64,000 bases of DNA from Eriocheir sinensis (GCF_024679095.1 NW_026111765.1:620001-684000), one strand, 5' to 3'; shown: positions 1 to 19,545, numbered from the stretch's first letter. Made by a program: numbers and translations. Notes: a model not told the origin generated them from the sequence alone.

Positions 1-578
1 CAAATCTACGTTATCATATGTATTTCTATAAATATTTTGATACAAATTTACATTATTTTATGTATTTTGTATGTACATTTCAATTCAAATTTAGCTTATT
101 TTATCTGTATTTTGTATATCTATTTTCATACAAATTTAATTACTTCTGTGTATTTTTGTATATAGTTTTATACAAATTTACGATATTTTATGTGTATTTT
201 GTATATTTATATTTTAAAAATACACATTCTTTTACTAGTATTTTGTTTATTTATTTTGATACGATTTACATTATTTATGTATTTTTGTATACATTTTTCA
301 TACGTATTTACTTCATTTTACGTGTATTTTGTATATATTTTATACAAATCTACGTTATTTTATGTGTATTCGTATATATATTTTGAAAACAATTTACATT
401 GTTTTTATATGTATTTTGCATATTTATTTCAATACAAATTTGCAAATTTACCTTATTATGTGTATTTTGTATATATATTTTTTAAAAATTTGCGTTATTT
501 TATGTGTATTTGTATATGTTTTCTCATATAAATTTACATTATTTTATTAATATTTTGTGTATTTATTTTGATCCAAAT
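1..578 (+). repeat. 45-bp satellite, T-rich strand plus (block 1)
   Basis: Tandem 45-bp monomers, cut by the window start. Variants in order include the TTAGCTTATTTT type, the TTTTTGTATATAGTTT type, the ATACACATTC type and the TATTCGTATATATATTTTGA type. The same order is seen near 36.8-37.3 kb. It ends at a polarity switch reading CAAATGAAAATAGAT, a copy of the junction at 22362 and 26292. Frames are open on the T-rich strand but overlap in several frames, so I call no gene. Confidence 0.9.
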
Positions 579-2078
579 GAAAATAGATGAAATATACATA
601 AAATAAACTAAATTTGTGTTAATCTATATACAAAATACATAAAATAATGTAAATTTATTGTCAAAATATTTTAACAGATGCGCATAAAATAACGTAATTT
701 GTTTAAATATACAAAATACATTAAACAATAATATATATAAAAAATATATACAAAACACAAATAGAATAATGAAAATCGTGTCAAAATAAATACAATAATA
801 ATAAAACAATATAAATTTGTGAAAATAAAGATGCAAAATACCCATTAAATAACGCATTTTTATAAAATATATATGCAAATACACATGAAAAATTAATTTT
901 GTATTAAAATAAATATGCAAAATACACACTACAATAAGGTAAATCTGTAATGAAATAGATATCAAATACATATAAAAATATAAATTTGTTCAAAATATAT
1001 ACGAATACATCAAATAACGTGAATTTGTATAAAATATATATACAAAATACATAAAATGGAAGTAAATACGTATAAAATGTATGCAAAATACACAAAAATA
1101 ATAAGTTCGTAAATTCGTGTCAAAATAAACAAAATACCAATAAAAGAATATGTATAATATAAATATAAATATACAAAATACACATGAAATAACGTAAATT
1201 TGTGTAAAACATATAAAACTATATAAAATACACAAGTAATTAAATTCGTATGAAAATAGTATACAATGTCTGAATACAAATAAACTAAATTTGAATTGAA
1301 TGTATATACAAAATACGCCTTATAAAATAATGTAGATTTAATAATCAAAATATTTATAAAAATACCCATAAAATAACGCATTTTTTTATTTATAAAATAT
1401 ATATACCAAAATACACATCAAAATTAAATTTGTATTAAAATAAATATTCAAAAAAACACATACAATAAAATAAATTTGTTTTGAAATAGATATGCAAAAT
1501 ACATATAAAACAATGCAATTTGCTTCAAAATATATATACGAATACATAAAATTTTGATTTCTATAAAATATATATACAAAATACACATAAAATGAGGTAA
1601 ATACATATAAAAATGTATACAAAATACACATAAAATAATAATTCGTATCAAAATAAATATACAAAATACCAATAAAATGTGTATTTGAATAAATATAAAT
1701 ATACAAAATACACATAAAATAACGTAAATTTATATAAAACTATATACAAAAATACTGAGAAGTATTTTAATTTGTGAAAATGAAATGCAAAATAAAGATG
1801 AAAATTCGTTACAAATTCAATAAATAAAATTCAGATAAAAGAAACGTATATTTATAGACACTGAAAATAAGGTAAATTCGTTACCAAATTCAATAAACAA
1901 AATTCAGATAAAGAACGTATATTTGTAGAGTAAATTCGTTACAAATTCAATAAACAAATTCAGATAAAGAACATTATATTTGAACATATAAAAGAAAAAA
2001 TAAATATACAGACCACAAAGACGCAAAAGACACATTTAAATAACGAAAATTTGTATGGAAATATATATAAAAAATACA
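579..2078 (-). repeat. 45-bp satellite, T-rich strand minus (block 2)
   Basis: Same monomer family with the T-rich strand on the minus strand, regular to about 1755. From 1755 to 2040 monomers are replaced by a divergent variant (separate entry). The block ends in a 16-bp perfect palindrome centred on ACATGT (2071-2086), where polarity returns to plus. Confidence 0.88.
1803..1985 (-). repeat. Divergent local tandem variant, three units
   Basis: Three imperfect units begin at 1803, 1875 and 1933. Each starts AATTCGTTAC, carries CAAATTCAATAAA and TTCAGATAAA, and ends near ACGTATATTT. Units are about 54 bp with uneven spacers (about 17 and 4 bp). Single monomers with AATTCAGATAAAATAACG-like ends occur near 2195-2240 on the opposite strand, so this is probably an amplified edge variant of the satellite and not foreign DNA. 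I do not see this three-unit cluster elsewhere in the window. Confidence 0.75.
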
Positions 2079-3034
2079 TGTATTTTGTATATTTATTTTC
2101 ATACAAATTTACATTATTTGAGTATATTTTTTATATATTTTCATACAAATTTACGTTATTTAATGTGTATTTTGTATATTTATTTTTTACAAATATACGT
2201 TATTTTATCTGAATTTTGTTTATTGAATTTGTAACATTTACCTTATTTTGTATCTATTTTCACACAAATTTAATTATTTTTGTGTATTTTTGCATATATT
2301 TTATATAAATTTACTTTATTTTATTTGTATTTTGTATATATATACAATACATTCTTTTATTGCTATTTTGTTTATTTATTTTGATACGAATTACATGATT
2401 ATATGTGTATTTTGTATATTTTTATACGTATTTACATTATTTTATGTGTATTTTGTTTATATATTTTAAACAAATCTACGTTATTATATGTATTTCATAA
2501 ATATTTTGATACAAATTTACATTATTTTATATGTATTTTGCATATCTATTTCAATACAAATTTAACTTATTGTATGTGCATTTTGTATATCTCTTTTAAT
2601 ACAAATTTAATTATTTTATAAGTACTTTTGTATATACATTTTTATACAAATGTGCGTTATTTTATGGGTATTTTGCTTCTTTATTTTTATACAAATTTAC
2701 ATTATTTTATTAATATTCTGTGTATTTATTTTGATACGATTTTATATTATTCTATTTGTGTTTTGTATATATTATTTTATTCATATTTACATTATTTAAT
2801 GTGTATTTTTTATATATATTTTATACAAATTTACGTTTTTTTAAGTGTATTTGTTTATATATTTTCATTCAAATTTACATTATTTTATGTGTATTTTGTA
2901 AATGTATTTCAATACAAATTTACCTAATTTTATGTGTATTTTGTATATTTATTTTCATACAAATTAAAATTATTTTTGTGTATTTTTGTATATAGTTTTA
3001 TACAAATTTAGGTAATTTTATGTGTATATTGTAT

Positions 3035-5000
<1,966 letters not shown>

Positions 5001-6406
5001 TAATCTACGTTATTTTATGTGTATTGGTATATATATTTTGAAGCAAATTTACATTGTTTTATATGTATTTAGCATATCTATTTCAATATAAATCTACCTT
5101 ATTGTATGTGCATTTTGTATATTTATTGTAATACAAATTTAAAAATTTTATTATTTTGGTATATATATTTTTATAAAAAGAGTTTTATATAAATTTAAAA
5201 TATTTTATGTGTATATGGTATATCTATTTTCATACAAATACACATTTTTGATTGATATTTTGTTTATTTATTTTGACGCGAATTCACATTATTTAATGTG
5301 TATTGTGTATATATATTTTTATACGTACTTACGTCATTTCATATGTATTTTGTATATATATTTCTATAGAAATATATGTTATTTTATGTGTATTCGTATA
5401 TATATTTTGAAACAAATATACATTGTTTTATGTGCATTTTGCATATTTTTTCAATATAAATTTACCTTATTGTACGTGGATTTTGTATATTAATTTTAAT
5501 ACAAATTGAATTATTCTTTGTGTATTTTTGTATATGTATTTTCATAAAAAAATGCTTTATTTTATGGGTATTTTGCATCTTTATTTTCATACAAATTTAC
5601 ATTATTTTATTGATATTCTGTGTATTTATTTTGATACGATTTTACATTATTCTATGTGTATTTTGTATATATATTTCATACAAATGAACGTTATTTTATG
5701 TGAATTTGTTTTCATTTCATACAAATTTACATTATTTTATGTGTATTTAGTACATGTATTTAAATACAAATTTAACTAATTATATATGTATTATGTATAT
5801 CTATTTTCATACATATTGAAATTAATTTTGTGTATTTTAGTATATATTTTTATTCAAATTTTCGTAATTTTATGTGAATTTTGTATATTCATTTTCCTAC
5901 AAATGTACGTTCTTTTATGTGTATTTTGTATATTTATTTTCCTACAAATTATTTTATGTGTATTTGATATATATATTTTTATACTTATTTACATAATTTT
6001 ATATGTATTTTGAATGTATATTTTCATGGAAATCTACTCTATTTTATGTGTATTCGTATATATACTTTGATACAAATTTACATTATTGATGTGTATTTTG
6101 CATATCTATTTTAAATTTACTTTATTGTATGTGCATTTTGTATATCTATTTTAATACAAATTTGATTATTTTATGTGCATTTTTGTATATATATTTTTAT
6201 ACAAAAATGCGTTATTATATGGGTATTTTGCTTTTTTTTTTCATACAAATTTACATATTTTATTGATTTTCTGTTTTTTTATTTCCATACGATTTTACAT
6301 TATTCTATGTGTATTTTGTTTATATATTTTCATAGAAATTTACATTCTTTTATGTGTATTTTGTATATGTATTTTCATTCAAATTTACATTATTTTATGT
6401 GAATTT

Positions 6407-7283
6407 TGTATGTATTTCAATACAAATTTACCTAATTTTATGTGTATTTTGTATATTTATTTTCATACAAATTTAAAATATTTTTGTGTATTTTTGTATA
6501 TAGTTTGATACAAATTTAGGTTATTTTATGTGTATTTTGTATATCTATTTTCATACAAATACACATTCTTTTATTGATATTTTGTTTATTTATTTTGACG
6601 CGAATTTTATGTGAATTTGTTTTCATTTCATACAAATTTACATTATTTTATGTGTATTTTGTACATGTATTTAAATACAAATTTAACTAATTATATGTGT
6701 ATTTTGTATATCTATTTTCATAGAAATTGAAATTTATTTTTTTGTTTTTTTGTATATATTTTTATTCAAATTTTCGTAATCTTATAAAGATATATATACC
6801 AAAATACACATAAAATATTTAAATTTGCATTGAAATAAATATACAAAATGCACATACAATAAGGTAAATTTGTATTGAAAGAGATATGCAAAAATACATA
6901 TAAAACAATGTAAATTTGTTTCAAAATATATATACGAACCCAAATTAAAAAACGTAGATTTCTATAAAAATATATATACAAAATACACTTAAAATTAAGT
7001 AAATACGTATAAAAAAATGTATACAAAATACACATAAAATAATGTAAATTCGAATTAAAATAAATAAACAAAATACCAATAAAAAAATGTGTATTTGGAT
7101 AAATATAAATATACAAAATACACATACAAAATAAACATAAAATAAGGTAGATTTGTAAAAAAATATATGTACAAAATACACATAAAATAATGTAAATTTA
7201 TATAAAAATATATATACAAATACACATAAAATACCATGAATTTGTATAAAAATATATATTCAAAATAAATATTAAATAATGTA
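6407..7283. repeat. Direct duplication, copy 1 (877 bp)
   Basis: Compared base by base with 8301-9177 (offset 1894): identical except 7193 (T against C) and 7225 (C against T). The copy spans the plus-to-minus junction at 6785. Copy 2 ends exactly where its (AT)n tract starts. Confidence 0.97.
6774..6795. other. Recurrent polarity junction C
   Basis: The sequence GTAATCTTATAAAGATAT joins a plus block to a minus block. The same join occurs at 8679 and, reverse-complemented, at 28711. It is therefore one ancestral inversion breakpoint carried along by later duplications. Confidence 0.85.
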
Positions 7284-7415
7284 AAAGCGTATAAAAATAT
7301 ATATTCAAATACAGATACAAAAATACACATCGAATAATTAAATTTGTATTAAAATTAATATACAAAATGCGTATATAATAAGATAAATTTGTATTGAAAA
7401 ATATGCAACATACAC
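6786..7415 (-). repeat. 45-bp satellite, T-rich strand minus (block 4)
   Basis: Satellite in minus polarity between junction GTAATCTTATAAA (6785) and junction CGTTTACTCATAC (7416). Mostly inside the 877-bp duplication. Confidence 0.9.
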
Positions 7416-7426
7416 GTTTACTCATA
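7405..7426. other. Recurrent polarity junction B
   Basis: CATACACGTTTACTCATAC links a minus block to a plus block. Near-identical copies are at 9815 and 10182. Reverse complements are at 27271, 27636, 29945 and 49062. A shortened form (GTATGAGGTTGC) is at 18063. The CGTTTACTC core belongs to neither flanking monomer, which suggests filler bases at the original break. Confidence 0.88.
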
Positions 7427-8300
7427 CAAATTTGTATTATTTTATTGGTATTTTGTTTATTTATTTTGATACGAATTTCATGATTATATGTGTATTTTGC
7501 ACATATTTTTTATACGTATTTACATTATTTAATGTGTATTTTGTTTATATATTTTCATACAAATTTACGTTATTATATGTGTATTTGTATAAATATTTTG
7601 ATACAAATTTACTTTATTTCATGTATTTTGTATATATATTTCAATTCAAATTTAGCTTATTTTGTGTGTATTTTGTATATATTTTCATACAAATTTAACT
7701 ACTTCTGTGTATTTTTGTATCTAGTTTTATATAAATTTACGTTATTTTATGTGTATTTTGTATATTTATATTTATACAAATACACATTCTTTTATTGGTA
7801 TTTTGTTTATTTATTTTGATACGAATTTACATTATTTTATGTGTTTTTTGTATACATTTTTTTATACGTATATACTTCATTTTATGTGTATTTTGTATAT
7901 ATATTTTTAGAAATCTACGTTATTTTATGTGTATTCGTATATATATTTTGAAACAAATTTACATTGTTTTATATGTATTTTGCATATCTATTTCAATACA
8001 AATTTACCTTATTGTATGTGTTTTTTGAATATTTATTTTAACACAAATTTAATTTTTGGATGTGTATTTTGGTATATATATTTTTATAAATAAAAAAAAT
8101 GCGTTATTTTATGGATATTTTGCTTCTTTATTTTCATACAAATTTACATTATTTTATTAATATTCTGTGTATTTATTTTGATACGATTTTACATTATTCT
8201 ATTTGTGTTTTGTACATATTTTTTATACAAATTTACATTATTTTAAGTGTATTTGTTTATGTATTTTCATTCAAATTTACATTATTTTATGTGTATTTTG

Positions 8301-9815
<1,515 letters not shown>

Positions 9816-9909
9816 TTACTCATACAAATTTATATTATTTTATTGGTATTTTGTTTATTTATTTTGATACGAATTACATGATTATATGTGTATTTTGTAC
9901 ATCTTTTTA
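9816..9909 (+). repeat. 45-bp satellite, plus (block 7, 94 bp)
   Basis: About two monomers (TTTTATTGGTATTTTG type and next) between junction B and a plus-to-minus join near 9909 (ACATCTTTTTAAACATAAA). Confidence 0.85.
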
Positions 9910-10182
9910 AACATAAAATAACGTAAATTTGTATGAAAAATATATACAAAATACACATAGAATAATGTCAATTCGTATCAAAATGAATGAGCAGAATATC
10001 AATAAAATAATGTAAATTTTTATGAAAATAAAGATGCAAAATACCCAAAAAATAAAGCATATGTTTATAAAAGTACAGATACAAAAATACACATCGAATA
10101 ATTAAATTTGTATTAAAATTAATATACAAAATGCGTATATAATAAGGTAAATTTGTATTGAGAAAATATGCACCATACACGT
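9910..10182 (-). repeat. 45-bp satellite, minus (block 8)
   Basis: Second copy of the 367-bp tandem segment, ending at junction B. Confidence 0.87.
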
Positions 10183-11637
10183 TTACTCATACAAATTTGT
10201 ATTATATTATTGGTATTTTGTTTATTTATTTTGATACGAATTACATAATTATATGTGTATTTTGTACATATTTTTTTATACGTATTTACATTATTTAATG
10301 TGTATTTTGTTTATATATTTTCATACAAATTTACGTTATTATATGTGTATTTGTATAAATATTTTGATACAAATTTACTTTATTTCATGTATTTTGTATA
10401 TATTTTTCAATTCAAATTTAGCTTATTTCGTGTGTATTTTGTATATATTTTCATACAAATTTAATTACTTCTGTGTATTTTTGTATATAGTTTTATATAA
10501 ATTTACGTTATTTTATGTGTATTTTGTATATTTATATTCATACATATACACATTCTTTTATTGGTATTTTGTTTATTTATTTTGATACGAATTTACATTA
10601 TTTTATGTGTATTTTGTATACATTTTTTTATACGTATTAACTTCATTTTATGTGTATTTTGTATATATATTTTTATAGAAATCTACGTTATTTTATGTGT
10701 ATTCGTATATATATTTTGAAACAAATTTAAATTGTTTTATATGTATTTTGCATATCTATTTCAATACAAATTTACCTTTTTGTATGTGTTTTTTGTATAT
10801 TTATTTTAATACAAATCAAATATTTTGATGTGTATTTTGGTATATATATTTTTATAAATAAAAAAATGCGTTATTTTATGGGTATTTTGCTTCTTTATTT
10901 TCATACAAATTTAAATTATTTTATTACTAATCTGTGTATTTATTTTGATACGATTTTACATTATTCTATTTGTGTTTTATACATATTTTTTTTATAAAAT
11001 TTACGTTATTTTAAGTGTATTTTTTTATGTATTTTCATTCAAATTTACATTATTTTATGTGTATTTTGTGTATGTATTTCAATACAAATTTACCTAATTT
11101 TATGTGTATTTTGTATATTTATTTTCATACTAATTTAAAATATTTTTGTGTATTTTTGTATATAGTTTGATACAAATTTAGGTTATTTTATGTGTATTTT
11201 GTATATCTATTTTCATACAAATACACATTCTTTTATTGATATTTTGTTTATTTATTTTGACGGAAATTTAGATTATTTAATGTTTATTTTGTATATATAT
11301 TTTTATACGTATTTACATCATTTCATGTGTATTTTGTATAGTTTTAAACAAATTTATATTATTTAATGTGCATTTTGTATATATATATTTATACAAATAC
11401 ACATTCTTTTATTGGTATTTTGTTTATTTATTTTGATACTAATTTACATTATTTTATGTGTATTTTGTATACATTTTTTATACGTATTTACCTTATTTTA
11501 TGTGTATTTTGTATATATATTTTTATAGAAATCTACCTTATTTCATGTGTATTCGTATATATATTTTGAAACAAATTTACATTGTTTATATGTATTTTGC
11601 ATATCCATTTTTGTGTATTCTGTATTTATTTTTGTTA
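10183..11637 (+). repeat. 45-bp satellite, plus (block 9)
   Basis: About two higher-order units in the usual order. A same-polarity rearrangement near 11340 (ATAGTTTTAAACAAATTTAT) joins two phases. It ends at junction E (11637). Confidence 0.9.
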
Positions 11638-12577
11638 TACATAGAATAATGTAAAATCGTATCAAAATAAGTACACAGAATATCAATAAAATAATTTAAA
11701 TTTGTATAAAAATAAAGATGCAAAATACCCATAAGATAAAGCATTTTTTTTAAATACATATACAAAAATACACATAGAATAATTAAATTTGAATTAAAAT
11801 TAATATACAAAATGCTCACATACAATAAGGTAAATTTGTATTGAAAAAAACGCAAAACACAAATGAAACAGTGTAAATTTGTTTCAAAATATATATACGA
11901 ATACACATAAAATAACGTAGATTTCTATAGAAATATATATATACAAAATACACATGAAATTATGTAAATACGTATAAAAATATATATATAAAATACATAT
12001 TAAGTAATGTAAATTCGTGACAAAATAAATAAAAATATCATGAAAAGAATGTGTATTTGTATGAAAATAAATAATAGATAATAAATTTGTATGTAATATA
12101 TATGCAAGATACATTTAAATAATGTAAATATGTATAAAAAAAATATATACAAAAAACAAATAGAATAATGAAAATCGTATCAAAATAAATACACCGAATA
12201 TTAATAAAATAATATAAATTTGTATGAAAATAAAGATGCAAAATTCCCATCAAATAGCGCATTTCTTATAAAAAAATATATATATACCAAAATACACATA
12301 AAATATTTAAATTTGTATTGAAATAAATATACAAAATGCACATACAATAAGGTAAACTTCTATTGAAAGAGATATGCAAAAATACATATAAAACAATGTA
12401 AATTTGTTTCAAAATATATATACGAATACACATAAAATAACGTTGATTTCTAGAAAAATATATTTACAAAATACACATAAAATTAAGTAAATACGTATAA
12501 AAAAATGTAAACAAAATACACATAAAATAATGTAAATTCGAAACAAAATAAATAAACAAAATACCAATTAAAGAATG
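11340..12577. repeat. Direct duplication G, copy 1
   Basis: Matches about 19,380-20,488 at offset 7907-7911, spanning junction E in both. The copy at 19 kb has a long (AT)n tract just upstream of the shared part; this copy has only a normal monomer there. Confidence 0.8.
11625..11645. other. Recurrent polarity junction E
   Basis: TATTTTTGTTATACATAG joins plus to minus satellite. It is repeated at 19545 and 24466, reverse-complemented at 16412 and 47610, and in altered form (CTATGTATAAG) at 43316. Confidence 0.85.
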
Positions 12578-12580
12578 TAT
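11638..12580 (-). repeat. 45-bp satellite, minus (block 10)
   Basis: Minus satellite carrying the poly-A variant TTGAAAAAAACGC and the TTCCCATCAAATAGCGC variant, both markers of the family at 19.5-20.5 kb. Confidence 0.9.
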
Positions 12581-13956
12581 ATCTATTTATTTTAAAACAA
12601 AATCAAATATTTTATGTTTTTTCGTATATATTTTTATAAAAAATGCGTTATTTTATGGGTATTTTGCATCATAATTTTCATACAAATTTACATTATTTAA
12701 TTAATATTTTATATATTTATTTTGATACGATTTTACATTATTTTATTTATGTTTTGTATATATTTTTTTTATACATATTTACATTATTTAATGTGTTTTT
12801 TGTATATATATTTGATACATATTTACGTTATTTTAAGTTATTTTATGTGTATTTGTTTATATATTTTGACACAAAATTACAATATTTTATGGGTATTTTG
12901 TATATATATTTCAAAAGAAATTTACCTAGTTTTATATGTATTATGAATATCTATTTTCATACAAACTCAAATTATTTTTATGTATTTTTGTATATATTTC
13001 AATACAAATGTTAGTTATGTTATGTGTATTTTGTAAATCTATTTTCGTTCAAATATATATTATTTTATTGGTATTTTGTTGATTTATATTGATACGAATT
13101 TACATTATTTTATATATACTTTGTATATATATTTTTATACGCATTTACATTATTTAATATTTATTTTGAATATATAATTTTACACAAATTCATGGTATTT
13201 TATGTGTATTTGTATATATATTTTCATATAAATTTACATTGTTTTATGTGAATTTTGTACATATATTTCATTACAAATTTACCTTATTTTATGTTTATTT
13301 TGTATGTGTATTTTGTACATTTATATTTATACAAATACACATTCTTTTATTGGTATTTTGTAAATTTATTTTCATTCAAATATATAGTATTTTATTGGTG
13401 TTTTGTTGATTTATATTGATACGAATTTATATTATTTTATATGTACTTTGTATATATATTTTTATAGGCTTTTACATTATTTAATATTTATTTTGAATGT
13501 ATATTTTTATACAAATTCATGGTATTTTATGTGTATTTGTATATATATTTTTATATAAATTTACATTATTTTATGTGTATTTTGTACATATATTTTTTTA
13601 CAAATCTACTTTATTTTATGTTTATTTTGTATGTGTATTTTGTACATTTATATTTATACAAATACACATTCTTTTATTGGTATTTTGTTTATTTATTTTG
13701 TTTCGAATTTACATTATTTTATGTGTATTTTGTTTACATTTTTTTATACGTATTTACTTAATTTTATGTGTATTTTGTATATATATTTTTATAGAAATCT
13801 ACGTTATTTTATGTGTATTCGTATATATATTTTTAAACAAATTTACATTGTTTTATATGTATTTTTGCATATCTCTTTCAATAGAAGTTTACCTTATTGT
13901 ATGTGCATTTTGTATATTTATTTCAATACAAATTTAAATATTTTATGTGTATACAT
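12581..13956 (+). repeat. 45-bp satellite, plus (block 11)
   Basis: The first part (12.64-12.83 kb) resembles 34.04-34.23 kb. The last part (about 13.38-13.95 kb) matches about 28.12-28.69 kb directly at an offset near 14,740. The join at the end contains GTATACATGTAC. Confidence 0.88.
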
Positions 13957-15457
13957 GTACAAAAAATACATATAATAATGTAGATTTGTATGAAATGAAA
14001 ACAAATACATTTTATATAAAATATATATACAAAATAAACACAGAATAATGTAAAATCATATTAAAATAAATACACAGAATATCAATATAATAATGTAAAT
14101 TTGTATGAAAATAAAGATGCAAAATACCCATAAAATAAAGCATATTTTTATAAAAATACATATACAAAAATACACATAGATTAATCAAATTTGTATTAAA
14201 ATTAATATACAAAATGCACATACAATAAGGTAAATTTGTATTGAAAAAATATGCAAAATACACATAAAACAATGTAAATTTGTTTCAAAATATATATACG
14301 AATACACATAAAATAACGCAGATTTCTATAGAAATTTATATACAAAATACACTTGAAATAATGTAAATACGTATAAAAATATATATACAAAATACACATT
14401 AAATAATGTTAATTCGTGTTAAATAAATAAACAAAATATCATGAAAAGAATGTGTATTTGTATGAAAATAGATATACAAAATACACATAAAATATCCTAA
14501 ATTTGTATAAAACTATAAACAAAAATACACAAAAATAGTTTAAACTTGTATGAAAATAAATATACAAAAAACATATAAAATTAGGTAAATTTGTATTGAA
14601 ATACATATACAAAATACACATAAATTAATGTAAATTTGAATGAAAATATAAACATATAGACTTAAAATAACGTAAATTTGTATCAAATATATATAAAAAA
14701 ACACATTAAATAATGTAAATATGTATAAAAAAATATATACAAAACACAAATAAAATAATGTAAAATCGTATCAAAATAAATACAGAAAACATTAATAAAA
14801 TAATATAAATTTGTATGAAAATTAAGATGCAAAATACCCATAAAATAACGCATTTTTTATAAAAATATATATACGAAAAAACATAAAATATTTGATTTTG
14901 TATTAAAATAAATAGATATACAAATACACAAAAAATAAGCTAAATTAAATGAAAAATATATACAAAATACACATAGAATAATGTAAAATCGTATCAAAAT
15001 AAATACACAGAATATCAATAAAATAATGTTATTTTGTATGAAAATAAAGATGCAAAATACCCATAAAATAAAGCATTTTTTATAAAAATATATATACCAA
15101 AATACACATAAAATATTAAAATTTGTATTAAAATAAATATAAAAAATGCACATACTGTAAGGTAAATTTGTATTGAAATAGATATGCAAAATACATATAA
15201 AACAATGTAAATTTGTTTCAAAATATATATACGAATACACATAAAATAACGTTGATTTCTATAAAAATATATACAAAATACACATAAAATGAAGTAAATA
15301 CGTATAAAAAAATGAATACAAAATACACATAAAAATTGTATCAAAATAAATAAACAAAATACCAGTAAAAAAATGTGTATTTGTATAAATATAAATATAC
15401 AAAATACAAATAAAATATCGTAAATTTGTATAAAACTATATACAAAAATACACAGAA
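13957..15457 (-). repeat. 45-bp satellite, minus (block 12)
   Basis: Two sections joined in the same polarity near 14940. The first, 13963-14940, is a direct copy of 53983-54960. The second runs to junction G (TACACAGAACAAATACAC) at 15457. Confidence 0.9.
13963..14940. repeat. Direct duplication H, copy 1
   Basis: Offset to the second copy is exactly 40,020 through about 14.0-14.4 kb. Over 14161-14400 I counted three mismatches against 54181-54420. The first indel is near 14420. Confidence 0.9.
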
Positions 15458-16412
15458 CAAATACACATTCTTTTATTGGTATTTTGTTTATTTATTTTAT
15501 TTCGAATTTATATTATTTTAAGTGTATTTTGTTTACATTTTTTTATACGTATTTACCTAATTTTATGTGTAGTTTGTATATATATTTTTATGGAAATCTA
15601 CGTTATTTTATGTGTATTCGTATATATATTTTGAAACAAATTTACTATTTTTTATATGTATTTTTGCATATCTTTTTCAACAGAAGTTTACCTTATTGAA
15701 TGTGCATTTTGTATATTTATTTCAATACAAATTTAAATATTTTATGTGTATTTTGGTATATATATTTTTATAAGAAATGCGCTATTTGATGGGAATTTTG
15801 CATCATTATTTTCATACAAATTTACATTATTTTATTAATATTCGGTGTATTTATTTTGATACGATTTTACATTATTCTATTTGTTTTTTGTATATATTTT
15901 TTTATACATATTTACATTATTTAATGTGTATCTTGCATATATATTACATACAAATTTATAATCTATTATTTATTTTCATACAAATAAAAATTCTTTTCAT
16001 TTTTCATTTTGTTTATTTATTTTGTCACGAATTTACATTACTTAATATGTATTTTATATATATATTTTTATACGTATTTACATAATTTCATATGTATTTT
16101 GTATATATATTTCTATAGAAATCTACGTTAATTTATGTATATTCGTATATATATTTTGAAACAAATTTACACTGTTTTATTTGTATTTTGCGTTTTTTTT
16201 CAATACAAATTTACCTTATTGTATGTGTGCATTTTTCATATTAATTTTAATACAAATTTAATTATTCTATGTGTATTTTTGTATATGTATTTTAAAAAAA
16301 AAATGCTTTATCTTATGGGTATTTTGCATCTTTATTTTCATACAAATTTAGATTATTTTATTGATATTCTGTGTACCTATTTTGATACAATTTTACATTA
16401 TTCTATGTATAA
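15458..16412 (+). repeat. 45-bp satellite, plus (block 13)
   Basis: Plus satellite between junction G and reverse-complement junction E (CTATGTATAACAAAAATA). Offset to 46.66-47.61 kb is exactly 31,199 at several points. Confidence 0.9.
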
Positions 16413-16815
16413 CAAAAATAAATACAGAATACACAAAAATAGATATGCAAAATACATATAAACAATGTAAATTTGTTTCAAAATATATATACGAATACAC
16501 ATGAAATAAGGTAGATTTCTATAAAAATATATATACAAAATACACATAAAATTAAGTAAATACGTATAAAAAATGTATACAAAATACACATAAAATAATG
16601 TAAATTAGTATCAAAATAAATAAACAAAATACCAATAAAAGAATGTGTATTTGTATAAATATATATACAAAATACACATTAAATAATATAAATTTGTTTA
16701 AAACTATTCAAAATACACATGAAATGATGTAAATACGTATAAAATATATATACTATAATATATATACCAAAATATAAAATATTAAAATTTATATATAAAT
16801 ATATAAAATATACTG

Positions 16816-16854
<39 letters not shown>

Positions 16855-18063
16855 AATGTATATTTGTTTCAAAATATATATACGAATACACATAAAATAA
16901 CGTTGATTTCTATAAAATATATACAAAATACACATGAAATGATGTAAATACGTATAAAAATATATATACAAAATACACATTAAATAATGTAAATTCGCGT
17001 CAAATAAATAAACAAAATATCAATAAAAGAATGTGTATTTGTATGAAAATAGATATAAAAAATACACATAAAATAACTTAAATTTGTATCAAACTATATA
17101 CAAAAATACACAAAAATATTTTAAATTTGTATGAAAATAAATATACAAAATACACATAAAATTAGGTAAATTTGTATTGAAATACATACACAAAATACAC
17201 ATAAAATAATGTAAATTTGAATGAAAATACATAAACAAATACACTTAAAATAACGTAAATTTGTATAAAAAAAATATGTACAAAACACAAATAGAATAAT
17301 GTAAAATCGTATCAAAATAAATACACAGAATATTAATAAAATAATGTAAATTTGTATGAAAATAAAGAAGCAAAATACCCATAAAATAACGCATTTTTTT
17401 ATTTATAAAAATATATATACCAAAATACTAATTAAAAAATTAAATTTGTATTAAAATAAATATACAAAAAACACATACAATAAGGTAAATTTGTATTGAA
17501 ATAGATATGCAAAATACATATAAAACAATGTAAATTTGTTTCAAAATATATATACGAATACACATAAAATAACGTAGATTTCTATAAAAATATATATACA
17601 AAATACACATAAAATAAAGTAAATACGTATAAAAAAATGTATACAAAAAACACATAAAATAATGTAAACTCGTATCAAGATAAATAAACAAAATACCAAT
17701 AAAAGAATGTGTATTTGTATAAATATAAATATAAAAAATACACATAAAATAACGTAAATTTATATAAAACTATATACAAAAATACACAGAAGTAATTAAA
17801 TTTGTATGAAAATATATACAAAATACACACAAAATAAGCTAAATTTGAATTGAAATATATATACAAAATACATGAAATAAAGTAAATTTGTATCAAAATA
17901 TTAATACAAATACACATATAATAACGTAAATTTGTATGAAAATATATAAACAAAATACACATTAAATAATGTAAATACGTATAAAAAAATATGTACAAAA
18001 TACACATATAATTATTCAAAATAAATAAACAAAATACCAATAAAATAATATAAATTTGTATGA
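16413..18063 (-). repeat. 45-bp satellite, minus (block 14)
   Basis: Minus satellite. A decayed stretch at about 16740-16860 is mostly A/T with ATATACTATAATATATA and a 32-bp (AT)n run at 16820-16851. It ends at the shortened junction B (18063). Confidence 0.88.
16820..16851. repeat. Short (AT)n tract
   Basis: About 32 bp of AT in a degraded monomer patch, positioned roughly opposite the much longer tract at 19195 in the palindrome partner. Confidence 0.9.

Positions 18064-19545
<1,482 letters not shown>

Larger units (their letters stand above)
15420..17590 (+). repeat. Near-palindrome B, left arm
   Basis: Pairs inverted with about 18495-20531; x pairs with about 35,950 minus x at the outer end and 36,089 minus x at the inner end, the difference being mostly the (AT)n at 19195. 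The central spacer is about 0.9 kb. The same arm is copied directly at 46.6-48.6 kb. Confidence 0.83.

Noticed and set aside
2071..2086. 16-bp palindrome AAAATACATGTATTTT as a protein binding site
   Set aside because: It lies exactly at a polarity switch, where opposed monomers make such symmetry by themselves.
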